A stretch of 64,000 bases of DNA from Pomacea canaliculata. Its lineage: Eukaryota; Mollusca; Gastropoda; Architaenioglossa; Ampullariidae. Location: contig NC_037596.1 of the NCBI RefSeq assembly GCF_003073045.1, positions 14,697,012-14,761,011 on the forward strand, in the 5' to 3' direction. The position numbers were made by a program, and so were the translations under genes. The notes beneath the pieces were generated by a model that did not search any database, had not been told where the DNA came from, and worked only from the letters and a program-made list of their open reading frames with translations. Shown here in pieces: positions 27,200 through 39,835 of the stretch; the stretch's first letter is position 1, and every line of letters starts with the position of its first letter.

Positions 27200-28074
27200 C
27201 CTAGAGATTGTTGGTGTGAGCACCTTGATTCTACTTCCCTGAAAAGACAATACTAAATATGGGATTTTCGGAGATAAAACATATTAGTGATCGAACACAC
27301 GCACACATTGCTCTCTCTATCTCTGTGATTTACAGGTACATCAGGACATTATACATATATATAAACCAGCTTAAAATTACTGGGTGATGAACACGCAACC
27401 CCCTCCCTGAAGATGCAAATATTGCTGGTAACAAGCAAGCAAGCAAACAAACAAACAAACAAACAAACAAACAAACAAAGAAACGAACAGAAAAACAAGC
27501 GCACTCACTCTTTTGTTCAAACCACCCAAGGTGTGAGAAAAAGGCTACAGGAACACAGTCTAGATAAAGTTTATAATAAGTTAATGTATTTCTCTTCTTT
27601 CCCACTGTGTGTGTGTGTCCTGTGAATTCACATTTGGGAAGCATGGAAAATATTGATGGTAAACTTGCATCTCCAACTTAAACATAAAGAGAGGTCAAGG
27701 CAGAATGTAAAGAAATATTCTTCCGCAGTCAAATGTGAACACACTCGACAGAAGTCCGGATGGTGAGGAGGATCGGCTAAGGCTGATAACACGGCGAGCA
27801 ATAGTGTAGAATTCTAGTCATTTATTCCAATTTGTTCAATACAAGGAAATAAAGTAAATTGAATCAACAACAGAACAAACTGTTTAGTATAAAGGCATAA
27901 TCAATATTCATTTCCTTCTCTGAGTCCATCTTCTATTTTCACACGAATCTGAGATAACTTTGTAATTTTCCTCCTTCTCGGCCTTTATCCTTCGAGACCG
28001 GTGACGAGGATGAAAATAACATCCGTGTATAAGCAGATATGAGTTACATTGAAAAAATTGCAACATCATGAAAC

Positions 28075-28138
<64 letters not shown>

Positions 28139-28690
28139 CAACACAAAATATAAGTAATAAACTTCAGAAATGTAAATAACAAATGTTAATGATTACCCGA
28201 TTTAACTCACAAAAGAAAGACAATCGGCTGATAGTTTCAGATCAGAATTTATGAAAACAGCCAAAGTACAAACGATTTGTAGTACATCTGTACAGTATTG
28301 TCTTTGTACTAAATGATAATCGTGTGCCAATATCTCATCATTCGATCCGATCAAAATATTTGTGGTTGATAGAATAAGATAAAAATGAGAAACAAATAAA
28401 CATAAGGTTATAACAGACTGGCTACCACATCACATGGGTTATTTCCCTATCAACCTCTGATGTATTGTAATGTCATTTTACTATCTACAAGTGAAAAACT
28501 TTGTCCAAAACGATTATTTAAAAACACAAACAATGGCGCTAAACAGTCTACAATAATTGTTGCCTGCGAGAAAGAAATTTACATCGCAGTCAGAAAATTA
28601 GCCAAAATTTTATATGCCAACATCAAATCTTATGGATGAATCCAACAGTTTGATTATTCAGAATATATGCTTCTTACACCAGGCTGCGAC
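27200..28690. other. Spacer between copies E and D
   Basis: It contains (AAAC)n at 27438-27479, a (TCTG)16 tract at 28075-28139 and the upstream block shared with copy C. No gene is supported. Confidence 0.6.
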
Positions 28691-28699
28691 ACATCCTCT

Positions 28700-31600
28700 T
28701 TACATGTAAAGAAAATGGCTGGTAATGGACGTTTTGACGAAAAGCTCTGGAAAAATCTGAATTGAAACAGAAAATATGATGACATTGCTGCATAATATCA
28801 AACAATTAAAATTCAACTGAGAATGAATTAAAAAAACTTTTCAACTGATTCATATCTCAGCATGATGTTTAATTAAATGCTTTATATAATATAATGATAT
28901 TTTATAAACTTCTTTATACTTAAGCATGATGCTTGACGACTTTTCATATCTTTGCATGATCTTTAAACTCATAAAAATCCTTTCTTGGCTCATCCCCTTA
29001 TTCTTCTCATCCCCTCCCGAGTCATTATTGTTAGTACCTTTTCTGAATCCAATGGATTTGGACCTTTACACTCTGGAGGCACATTAAAGACAGAGGGCTG
29101 TGATATTTTCAAGTTGAATGTTGCCATATCCAGTGAAACTCATGGCTTCCTCTGCACATACAATAGAAACAACTAGATGATGGTGATCATTAGGCATCGA
29201 ATCCACTTTCGTTCTTATTTATTCTTTGAAAAATAGTAGGTCACAAATGTGCATTTTCTTTGTTTACGAAATGAACTCTTTTGTAAAACCATATTTTCTG
29301 ATCTCCAGGTTCGACATAGAGAAGGGAATAACATTAAAGGTAGAGCAACGATGAGAAAGCTCAAAGAACGAACTCCTGTCAGTTCGATACCCGCTTGACG
29401 CAGTTTTTTTTTTACAGTTGACTAATGTGTACAGTGGCTACCTAACTACTTTCACATGATATGGGAAAATAAGGGAGAAGAAATGGGCATCGATATAAAA
29501 AAAATTGGCCCAGAAATTCTAATTACTGATATGTTTTGTACAAACATTTATGAACCATGATTAAAGACAGTTATACCGGTACGAATTTTGTTTACATGAT
29601 TTACTTACCTACTTTAGAATTCTCAAGGATTACTTGAGAAACAGGGATGCACTGCTTTTGAGTGACTGTGATAAAATGGTGAACAGTTGCATTTTGTTCC
29701 TTTAGGGAATATACAGTGACTGGCAGAGACTCAGTTGCAGCTCCTAAGGTCAAGTCAGCAACCTTCTGAGCAGTGTCTGCAACAAAATATCTTAATAGGT
29801 GGGAGCAGTTAAATGACTAACTTCTATCTTAGGTGTGTGTGTGTGTGTGTGTGTCTCGAGAGAATAATTTAGCATAAAAATTTGACATGTGTATAAGACT
29901 CAAATTTACTCTGAAAGTTTACCTGGAATACAATATCTGATAAAAGGAGAAGACACTTTCTTCACCAAGCACTTCCTGGTCTTCAAGTCCAAATGATACA
30001 AAGTACCATTCTGCAAGTGATAAAAAACAAACACAGTAATGATGCTGAATTTAGTTGTCAATCACAAAAAAGAAGTTTAATGAAGCTTGACAATAAAATT
30101 ATCACAAAGCTTTATAATATTGGCCACAGTTACTCTGAAATTCTGCAAATGAATTTTCTCCAACTACACTAAAATTAATAACCTTTTAAAAACTTGTTTA
30201 TCGTTATTAAACACAGAGATAAAGCTGTACACTACATTTCAAGGCATCTTGATGACAATAGAATGAATAAACTGTTAAGTTTGACTCTGTAGTACTTCCA
30301 TAAATTTAAATAAAAGAGATTTAACTGCCACAGTAATCAACTTTTTAAATGTTTGAATTAGAGAAAAAAATAACATATTTTGTACTCAGTGCTAACCAAC
30401 ACCATTTGTAGAGATGTAATCTTAAAATTATATCTGTTGATCTTGTATTAGTATTTTAAGTAATCTAAAGCAGAAATAAAAAGAAGGAAGTCTGAAAGTC
30501 TTTGTCTTTGATTACATACATTTGGTTTGTTGTACAGCAGAAGATTTTCATAGGAGAACACTTGTCCCGCTGGGTTGGTGAAGTTCATAAAAGCAGCGTT
30601 GCGTAGGTTGGTGTAGTCGTAGTAGATGTAAGATTCAGTCTGGTCAGTCGGAAAACAGACAAAATTGTTCGCAATCTTTGTGACTAAAAATACTTTTAAA
30701 GACAGAAAATAGTTATCAATATTTTTTACTAAAATACTAAAAACAGCAGACAGATTTCAAAAAGTTATCAAACTTTGAGACTAAGAAATACGAAGCAGCA
30801 AATAATTAGTTAGCAGTCTATGTAACTGAAATGATTTAAGTGTTAAGTAAATGTAAACACAAAAGTAGGGCCATTGTGGGCAAATTAATAGCTGTAATAT
30901 TGCTTTCTTCACAATTACAGTAGAACAAATTCAGCAATAAAATTCGTTCAAACATGGAGCCATGATCAGTAATTCTGTTTTCATGGATATAAATACCATA
31001 GTTAAGCCTCCCTGGTCCATTTCTGCTAACACCAGAAGTTTTACTCAGTAAACCTTGCCACTGATCAGGGGCACAACAGTTCTTAGTTTGGACTGTGTTC
31101 AGTCCGAGAACAGCCACAAGAACCATGCCAAGGAGTTGACTACGATCCATTTGTGAGTTTTGTAGAAAGAATTTCTGAAACGAAGGAAACAATATTTGTA
31201 ATAATGTTAGAGCTTATAACACATTTATTAACTTTTGCTAGAAATTTGATTAAGTCTTATAACGTTCCATTTTATCATCTTCACTGCTACAACACATCCC
31301 AGGTCTTGACTCCGCTTTAAAACTTCGGAAACAAGACGTTTGTCCTTGTTTTCCCCAGGTTGCTCCATGGCAACGACTTACTCTTGCCTCAAAAAATATC
31401 GCTTTTAAAGACAGGTAAAAGAGTGGGGACAATGCCTCCTTAATTATAAAGCAAAACTGACATATAAAGTATTGAAAATATTCACTTTTACGCGAGTAGA
31501 AAAACGCAAGCACTCATAAGAAGCAAACCCACCTTTTTTCACTCTTGTCAACCAAGACCCAGTAGCTCCTTGTAACAGCGAGCAGGCTTACCGAATCGAA
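28700..31600 (-). CDS. Ependymin-related secreted protein gene, copy E (late frameshift, unclear first donor)
   Basis: Exons (minus): leader about 31600-31533; first coding exon from 31173 (ATG 31149), end uncertain; 30639-30520; 30010-29923; 29776-29609; 29151-29038; 28756-28700 (stop 28702-28700). Motifs: a signal peptide (MDRSQLLGMVLVAVLGLNTV), KNCCAPDQWQG, YDYTNLR, KTRKC...FIRYCIP, GAATESLPVTVYS, CIPVSQ and VPPEC. Where copies B and D have a phase-0 GT donor, E reads AAAACAGAATT. The only in-frame GT upstream is GTTAGC after SKTSG, a weak site. The fifth coding exon is 114 nt instead of 113, with an extra A in GAAAAT, so the C-terminal VFDVPPEC region falls out of frame. E is the most diverged copy and the one nearest the Ig-like gene cluster. 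Confidence 0.8.
29335..29495 (+). repeat. tRNA-derived SINE, family 2, in an intron of copy E
   Basis: TAGAGCAACGATGAG resembles a tRNA A box, and GTTCGATAC at 29382-29390 fits the B-box consensus. Then come a T9 tract, an internal body and a tail (ATATGGGAAAATAAGGGAG) resembling sequence at about 23870-23910. The tRNA part cannot fold as a full tRNA gene. Confidence 0.65.
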
Positions 31601-31627
31601 ACTGTTGCAGGTTATGTAAGTATAGAC

Positions 31628-31634
31628 TTTTAAA
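31628..31634 (-). promoter_or_regulatory. TATA-like element of copy E
   Basis: Minus strand GCTTTAAAAGTC occupies the position of GCTATAAAAGTG in copies C and D, about 95 bp upstream of the leader donor GTGGGT (31532-31527). Confidence 0.5.
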
Positions 31635-31749
31635 GCTAACGTTACATGCAATCCCACATTGATACTTCCTTGACAGAAGAAAGCATATGCACTCTGATCA
31701 GGAACTGATATCTTCTTGGATTTCCTGTGATACACCACATTAGACACGT

Positions 31750-33290
31750 GCGCACGCACACACACACACACACACTTACACACAAATACACACACACACA
31801 CACATATAGACACACATACACACACACACGAATGTGCGTATGGACGCTTGCATGTGTGTTTATGTAACGATACTTGTGTATGTGTTGCTTTGTGTTCGTG
31901 TGTGTGTGTTAGGTCGGAGGGCAAGTGGACAAAGATTGACCTGAACTATCTCACTTCCATGCACACGGAAATGGAAAGTAGACACGGAAGGTTTCACGGG
32001 GTGAGTAATTAGTATTAATCACCACACACACTCGCGTGCTCAGAAAGGACTTGTTGTCCTCATACAAACCCCAAACAAAGTAGCACTGAGCATCATTCAC
32101 CCCACACCCATCCTCCACCAATCAAAAACAAGGAAATAAAAGATCGTGATAAAACACAGAACACTGTACTGAAGTGCAAGGGCAGAGACCATTTTTCGTT
32201 TCCCTGTGTGTCTCATTGTTTTTGTTTTTGACAAAAATTTTGAATACACCCATAATGCACCCTCTGAGCAATCCCCTCAGTTTAGTAATGATGGAGCTGC
32301 AATGGCTTGGTGTCTGTATGCGCATCAAACATAAGGTTGCGTGTATGCGATATTGCTCCTGTCTATTCCTTTACCACTGACATAACCATCATAACCATTG
32401 TCGCTTATAATCGCTTAATATTGAATATCATAATATTGTTTACTATTAAGCTGAAATCCAAACATAACTGAAATGTCGATCTTGTACAGCCAAGAATCCT
32501 ATGTTATATCAACTTCTAACAGCTCTTGTGTGTGCACTCGTGTGCATGCATGTTTATGTAACTGTGTGTGTGTGTGTGTGTGGTGTTTTGTGAGTGTGCA
32601 TGTCTGTGTTGGGAGGGGGTCAAGTGGATACAAATTAACCTCAGTTATCTCTCTTCCAGGCACACGGAAAAGGAAAATGAACAAGGAAAGTTTCAAGGGG
32701 TCAGTGATTTGAATTAATCAATTTCCGCAATAATACACGTGACAGTAGCATCGAACCATAGTAATTAATCCCACCCCCAACCTCCATCTTTTCCAAAAAA
32801 GAAAATAAAGTAAACAGGACGAAGCACAGGACACAGCCTGCAGTGCAAGGACAAAGACAAGTTTTCGTTTCCTTGTGTCTCATGTTTTATTTTGGACATA
32901 ACTGTGAATATATCTCTGTTACATTGCACTCTGTCCCTGTGAATATACTTCTGTTACCTATCACCATGTCCACTGTCAATCTATTGCTGCAGTCTTCATC
33001 ACGTTGGCGTTCATTTCGTCCTGTGATCATCTCCATCAACATTAAGTTTTCCGTGTGACAGGTCGTTCTGATTTTTCAAGGAACATAACTTGTATCAATG
33101 TCTAGTGTGTGTGATATGTATATCTGTGTGTGTTGTTTTGTTGATTGGTGTGAACGATTGGGGGTAGGGTGGGTCACAGATGAAACCTCACCCATCAAAC
33201 TTTCATGATGTCGGTAATCTGCATTATTCAATTTTTTACAGGAATATGCCCGCACGCGAAACACACACACACACACAAATAAATTCAGTT
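31750..33290. repeat. Three-copy tandem duplication upstream of copy E
   Basis: Unit 1 (about 31885-32240) and unit 2 (about 32560-32900) share, in order, a GT repeat, CAAGTGGA..A, ACACGGAAA.GGAAA, TAATTAAT-type text, a CCACCCC block and GTTTTCGTTTCC.TGTGTCTCAT. A third partial unit lies at about 33105-33260 (GT repeat, GGGTCACAGATGAAACCTC, TAATCTGCATTATTCAATTT). AC-rich repeats fill 31757-31830. No gene is supported here. Confidence 0.6.
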
Positions 33291-33299
33291 TACTGAAAT

Positions 33300-34530
33300 C
33301 TTTATTCTGTAGTAAAAAGTATTGAAATTAAAGATCGCATAGAGCTTCGTGCTGGAGAAAACCACAAATATAATAAACAAGAAGCAATAGAAGTAAGCAG
33401 TCATAATCCTACTAACAGTGAGCTGAATCCTACAAAATTTTCAGCATTTACAATATTTCACACAAATATCCTAGAATTCCAAAGAAATTCAAGTGTGTGT
33501 TATCTTTATGTGAGAAACTACTGTTGCTCTAGAAGCAAGAGCATAAAGTCACGTGGATAGGTTATTGCTAGGCTTACCCAGGAAGCAAACAATTGAAATC
33601 ACCTGTATTTACATTTGCCTCATTTTAAAAAGAACAAATGATCAAATACTGTGTCTGGGGACGATTTTTCAATCTCTCTGGACACTTTGGCTTCACAGGA
33701 CAAGTCTTAATCTCGGGGACGGTCCAGAAACTCCATAACATAGTCACTGAGACTGATTGAGCCTTGACATATCTCGCAGTCACATGACCGTCACTTGTGT
33801 AGCTCAACACAGAGGCTTGGACACAGGCTTACTGATAGGTGACTAGAGGTACATGCTCCATAAGTATCAAATCTGTTGCCTCTTTTCTAGGAGTTTGACG
33901 ATAAATGTCTTATAAAAGTATTTTACTGTTTACCTGTGTCCATGCCTGTGTGCGTGCGTGTCTGTGTATTCATAAATGCATGAATTGGTAGAAAGACGAT
34001 GGTATTAGTTTTTGTGTTATGTACACCTTTACTAATTATCTACAAGAACTTAACTTCACTTGAAAACAACATCGCTTGCTTCTACTAATTAAAAACAAAC
34101 CGAAAACAAAACAAAACAAAACAAAACAAAACAAAACAAAAAAGCAAATAAAGAAGAAAGCTCCATCGACAGCAGATGAAAGTCAATAAGTGTGAAATCA
34201 GAATGATGTAATAAAACTTGATTTCAGTTTTGAATGCTTCTGAGAGAACAATAATACAAGGAAGAGGCGTGGCTGTTTTACATCAAATAATAAAGCAAAA
34301 GCTCTTGTTCCACTTGCTCTTCACTCTTCAAAACAAAACTACAACAAATCGTTTAGAAGACAGCTTCCTGGAAGAAAAAAAAGAAAAACATTTTCTGACA
34401 GTTTCCCGGAAAACAGAACTACCTGTAGGTGGGAACCTTTGTTCTCCTCCGCATTGTACCTGGTTTTCGACCCGTTTATGAAAATACTCTCTTTGCTCAG
34501 GTATTATTTAATAGCCTCGTTCTGATTGTC
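33300..34530. other. Intergenic spacer between the ependymin array and the Ig-like cluster
   Basis: No convincing coding sequence. An (AAAAC)n repeat lies at 34102-34142. Confidence 0.6.
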
Positions 34531-34533
34531 GCT

Positions 34534-37500
34534 CTACTCGTCAAAGATCGGGAAGAGTCCGGTGTCGACGTAGACGCATGCGTAGCTGACGTCATCTTCG
34601 GAGCTGGAGGTCGAAGGGCGGGCTGTGAGCTTTTTCTTTTCTGAGAAATGATTAAAAAAGGAAAGACAAGTTCTTGGGGGTAAAAAGCACATGAAAAGTT
34701 GTATGATCGAACATCAAAGCGAAGATGTACAAATGTCCACAAAGACAAAATGTTTAAAGCATCGATAAAACGAGATATAAGCATTTGAGGGATGAAAAGA
34801 ATGACAAAAAGAAAAATATTAATTTTTGAGGAAGTGTCAGTATAAACTGATGCATGAATTAAAAGAAAGAAAGAGAGAGAGAGAGAGAATCAAAGAGACA
34901 GTGAAACAGGAAGAGTGAGACAATGAGACAAAGTGATACACAGAGACAGACAAATGGCTTAAGAGTGTGAACTAAAGGTCCACGACAAGAGCCAGAGTGA
35001 GTGATGGGGAGAGAGAGAAAGAGAAAAGAAGAGAAATTGAGAAAAGTTAAAAAAACAGTCAAAGACCTAGCAAGGTGTCAATTTTTCTAATAACTAGCAA
35101 TACTTAGAAAAAAGATACCATTTCCTTAAAACCGTTTAAATGGGAAGACCTAAGCCAATGGAACATTATAGACTAATTCATCAGGATTTTTGGCATCTGC
35201 GCATGAACATTTCTATTTCCGTGTATCTCAAGAATAAAAAGGAGTTATTAACCCAGATTTAGGAATTTTATTATCTTATTTATCCCGCCATAAGAAGACA
35301 AATTGCATTCCACTAGACCCTTAGCATCGTACCCACCTCTCCAGGAGTTACAGCTGAATTGTGGCTTCTGTATAGGATCCCTGTGACACAACACATGATA
35401 TCACGCTTGTATTGCGGAACAGAAACACAACTCAAAATAACAATAACAAGCCATAGAAATGTCCAGATTTGTATACTTTTTAATATTTTTTTATATTGTA
35501 TGTTCATCCTTGCAGCCAGCCAGACGTCTACCTCGACCATCTGTACATCATACACGCACCCTTTTGTCCGATTCATCTTTTCAGTTTTTTTCAAGAAATA
35601 CCACTATGAGGTGTGCAGCAAAGATACATACATGTCAAGTCTCCTCGTCTTGCTCTCTGACTGACCTGGAAGACACAAAAGAACCTTGTTATAGCACAGA
35701 CTGCCCACGGACATCCGAAAAATAAAGTTAAGAGATTGAAGAAAGGATCAAATTGTTGAATTTTTACATTTCTAATAGTTCACAAATGAGTATATAACTG
35801 TCGGCCATTCATTAGAGCTCTTCAAAGTTTAAGGAGGCGTAGATTTTACAAGGCCTGTAGTAAATCAAGATCGAGGATTTTCTTAAATGTTTTTTTAATA
35901 AGAATTAGGTGACACCGGCTTTACCCGACCTGCTATATCCCGGATGTACATTGAAAGATGTGTTCTTGCTACATGGATTCTTTGTCCTGCTGCTGTTGAT
36001 ATAAGAATGCAAAATAAACTGCATCAACTCACCAGAAGCAGGCGCAGCCAGGACACGGCGACTTTGCTTGGCTATGGCGTAGAAGAAAGAGCAAGAGATG
36101 ATGTTGAAGACGATCATCAGACCACATGTGCCGGCGACGATGAAGACAATGACTTGGCATTCACCATTTGCAGCAGTTGTCGGAGGGCAAGAAGCTTCTG
36201 TCACAGTGGGACTGCAACTATTGGGCGATGAGGTCTGGACAGGAGATTCCTTGGTGAGGTTAGGCCAACAGTTTTATCTGGTGAACTCTGAATAAAAGTT
36301 GCCTCTGGTGAGGTCTGGATACTAGCTTTCCCTGGTGAGGTGACATCGTTTGAGGGTTCCCTGATTTCTTCTTCAGCTGGAGTTGTTAAACTTCCTGTAA
36401 AATGAAAACACACACACAAAACACACAAACACACACACACATATTATGCGAGCATAATAACAAACATCCCAACACTTTTAGAGAAACCGGATATACAGAA
36501 ACGTGTCGAGCTTATGTTTTATCTGATTATATCTATTATTTTTAACAAGTACCTCTGATACATATAAGCACGTAAATTAATAACAAGTTAACAGGATAAA
36601 AAAAAATCCACAAACCAGTATTTAATACCTGCGATTAAATTCAAGCCCAAGACAGTCCCATGTACTCACCTTTAAAATCCAAAACAAAGATACTGCATAC
36701 TACTTGTAAATACTAGTATTTACTGTCTTTTATCCAATGCAGTTCCCAACAATAGAAATAATTTTGCGTAGGGTTCAATTATTGAGGATGAAGTACACTT
36801 CCTCATGTTTAAATAAAGTAACCCTGGGGTTAGGTAAAATCTACATGTTAATAATCAACACTCATTATTATATACAACCCACAAACCTATAATTAGTATA
36901 TATTGTTAGGTATAAGCTCTAAGCCAAGCAGGAAGCCATTTAGATACAAGCCCACAATGCAACAGTCAGTACTCCGGAGTAAATACAAGCCTACATTTCA
37001 TTTATTTAATACCCACGCTTTACAATAATGTTTTGTTGTTTTTTCAGCTTGTTCATGACTTGAAAGATCAACTCCCCGCTCTCGTGTAAACTAAAAGTCT
37101 TTGTCAGCTTGTAAACATGGCGGCGCGCTTCCTGGGTCAGAGGTCGACAGGTTTCGCTATCACTGGTCGTGTAGTTGTCACGTGACACAAACAGCACACA
37201 TGTTAGGTGGGGCACGTTAGAGTTAGTAGCTCTGTGCAAAATGATTATTCTGTAAGGCAGTGGAACCTCGTGAAGTGAGAAGAGAATGTCAAACTTCTGA
37301 CCTTCCTGAACAACGATGGGGTCCGTGTGGTTGTCGATGGTCAAGTGGCCTTGGCCTGTGATGAAAAGGACTTGTGAAATTGAGACCAGTGCTTCAAAGA
37401 AGGAATGTGATGAGAGATGAGATTGTTTTGGTTTGACATGCATTGAGAAAAAAGGCAAGTGAACGAGAAAGATGCAGGGAAGGGAAGAACACACACAGAG

Positions 37501-37595
37501 AAATGAGGAAGAACATATTCGCCTCTTCAAATTTTGTTTTCCTTTAAATAGGAAATCGAAAAACTACACCTACTGTGATGCTGAACAAAAATCGC

Positions 37596-37646
<51 letters not shown>

Positions 37647-39776
37647 TATCCAATATGCTGGTGTTATGTGAGCAAAGCAAATGACTGACAATGAGGTCAA
37701 AGGATTATCATTACCATGAAGAGAAATAGAGCATGCATCTTGCTGATCTACACTGGGTTATCTCCTCTACTGACCTTCTGAATCATAGACTGTCTAACCT
37801 ATTCTCCATCCTACTCAAGATTATCTGATCTATTCAAGTCCATCTGATATTCAAGAGTAAAGTCCACTTTATAATGCGATTGGCCTCGTCGCCTTGTCTT
37901 TATACCACAGACTATTAGACATACGCTTGGCCTTCCTTTCATCATATCCCACCTGCTTCTCACCATACTCTAGACTATTTTCCCACGACTATCTGCCCTA
38001 ATCCTGATGACACTGTAGACCATTTGACATACTGTTGATCATAGCCTTAATATGGATTAGCAAGCAGGCCTTGCCTGGGTGTGCGAAGGCGGATGAATTA
38101 ATAAGCCATCAGGAATAAGTTCACTTTGAAGACCCTAGCAAGCTGAAGAGCTAAAACTAAAGGTTAATTAGTCACAATCTGTATGCCTTGCAATGTATGG
38201 AGATGTTTGTACCTACGTTTGCTTGTTAATTCTTTAACTGAGTGCAAATGTCTTCTAATTCCCGTTGTGGATTTGTTTCCGGTACATTTTAAACAGGTTC
38301 TGTCAGCATCTTTACGAGTATACACCGAATGCAAACACCTGGGATTTCGACGACATAGGTACCCCTAGAACCCAAACTATATTTGGTGATGGATAGTTTG
38401 AAATTGTTTTTTCTAAAAGATTGAAAATGCATTTTATTGTAGAAATTAAGATTAGCAATATACTTTGTAGTAAATTCTAGTGATTTAAGAAAAAATGGAT
38501 GGAACATCAGTCATTTAGAGCAGTAATCTACTCTTGTTATTGTAAATGTATTTCCCAGTAGCTGCAAGTCCCGTTAAATGAGCAAAGAAAGAGAAGATAA
38601 CTTGGTGTCATAAGGAGCCATGAGAAACTCACGTGCAATATTTATTGTTGCTGTAGTAGAGACCTTTTTCACAGAAGTAGTAAAAGTCCATTCTCCCATG
38701 TCTTTCTCTTGAAAACCTTTCTTCAGGCTGTACTCATGTCCACCACTACATTTACACTCTTTTTTGGTTGAGCTGCAGTTCTCGGGTGTTTTTTGCAAGA
38801 CGCATTTTAAGAAAGAGATGTTCGATCCAGGGGCTTTATGATTGACGAAGATTGCATAAGTAAGATTGTCACTCCCGACATCCTTTAGGGAGAACAAGAC
38901 TTCCAATGTTGTGTTTGGTTCAAGCACCAACGGGTCTGTAGCGTTGAGTATTGTAAGTGTCGGTGACCCTAGACATAGAAAGTTAAAGTTTCAACTTTTA
39001 GTTTTAGCTGAAGTCAAACAGGATAAAAATTGTAGATGAAAGTAGGTCTCTACTCGCTAAATTCAATGTACAGGATGTAATTTGAGTTGAAAAAGCCCGT
39101 TTTGCATTGCATTGTGAACCTTTGCTTCCTCTTACAGTAAAATATGGGCAAAGAAAATTTCAAACAGAACAGAATTCACAGTCTTAAGATCTTACAAGAA
39201 CACCATGGTCTGCTGTACCCACCTTGCGATGTTGACAAGTATAGGAATAAAACCTTGCAGACGACAAGATATCCTCCACAAGGCCTCCCTCTCACAGCCA
39301 TGGCTCTCATACATCTCATTACATGATCTAGTAATTAACTCCACTCACCAATGTCATTTTTTATCTGCTCTGATGCCTGTTCGAAAGTAGAAGTCACCTT
39401 CCTGACCACTAATGTTAGAAAACAGAGACATTGCTTATTTGTCTCCATCTTGAGTTAACAGGAAATCGTGACGGAAATATTTACTGAAATTTATCTTAAA
39501 AATAAAATTAATATTTCCTTCAAAAAAATGGTAACGATTAAATAATACTGCAAGATAAGCATTACAGTATAATTTACAACTTTAGTGTTTAGTTTAGAAG
39601 TAGAATATCATGATGTATGTGTTAAAAATGTAAAATGATTTATTAAAAAAATGAGTCGACGAGTTACCTGTGAAGGTTAAGAAGGAGGAGGAGGAGAAGG
39701 AGGAGGAGGAGAAGAAGAAGGAGGAGGAAACCAGATAAGCCGACAATGCCACCTCTGGTCTTCCTGAACAGCCAGT
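34534..39776 (-). CDS. Ig-like transmembrane receptor gene F, with mucin-like stalk and ITIM-like tail
   Basis: Exons (minus): possible signal exon 39776-39665; Ig-like 1 38968-38633; Ig-like 2 37355-37017; stalk plus membrane 36394-36033; tail 34640-34534 (stop 34536-34534). All internal borders are phase 1. Ig-like 1 has NATDP, NHKAPGSNIS, LKC, the C-x8-C-x6-C-x-C cluster and GEWTF. Ig-like 2 is diverged and lacks the C-x-C pair. The stalk has 9-codon TSP-type repeats, then CPPTTAANGECQ and a hydrophobic segment (VIVFIVAGTCGLMIVF). The tail is KKKLTARPSTSSSEDDVSYACVYVD-like in order: basic, Ser-rich, acidic, tyrosine motif. The fourth 27-nt stalk repeat is 26 nt, which shifts the frame before the membrane segment. 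The candidate signal exon (MTGCSGRPEVALSAYLVSSS then Phe/Ser-rich) ends in a phase-1 GTAACT donor, but it could also be read as an acceptor tract. Confidence 0.72.
34573..34590 (-). other. ITIM-like motif VSYACV in the tail of gene F
   Basis: The six codons fit the (S/I/V/L)xYxx(I/V/L) consensus of inhibitory tyrosine motifs. They lie behind a Ser/Asp/Glu stretch in the last exon, 13 residues before the stop. Gene G has ISYMCI in the same setting. Confidence 0.55.
34645..36030. other. Last intron of gene F
   Basis: No exon with family features was found. Purine-rich GA repeats lie at about 34865-34890. Open frames at 35313-35725 overlap on both strands and show no motif. Confidence 0.5.
37597..37646. 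repeat. (AAT)n microsatellite
   Basis: About 17 units, upstream of the second Ig-like exon of gene F, within its intron. Confidence 0.95.
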
Positions 39777-39835
39777 CATTATTCTAATTGCATCGACCAT
39801 TATATACCATGCTTTATTATTAGTTTAATTTATTA

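Noticed and set aside
27908-28144. Open frame with a TDRQ repeat
   Set aside because: It is a translation of the (TCTG)n tract at 28075-28139.
29335-29400. Possible tRNA gene
   Set aside because: A- and B-box-like motifs are present, but no acceptor stem or anticodon arm forms and a SINE tail follows.
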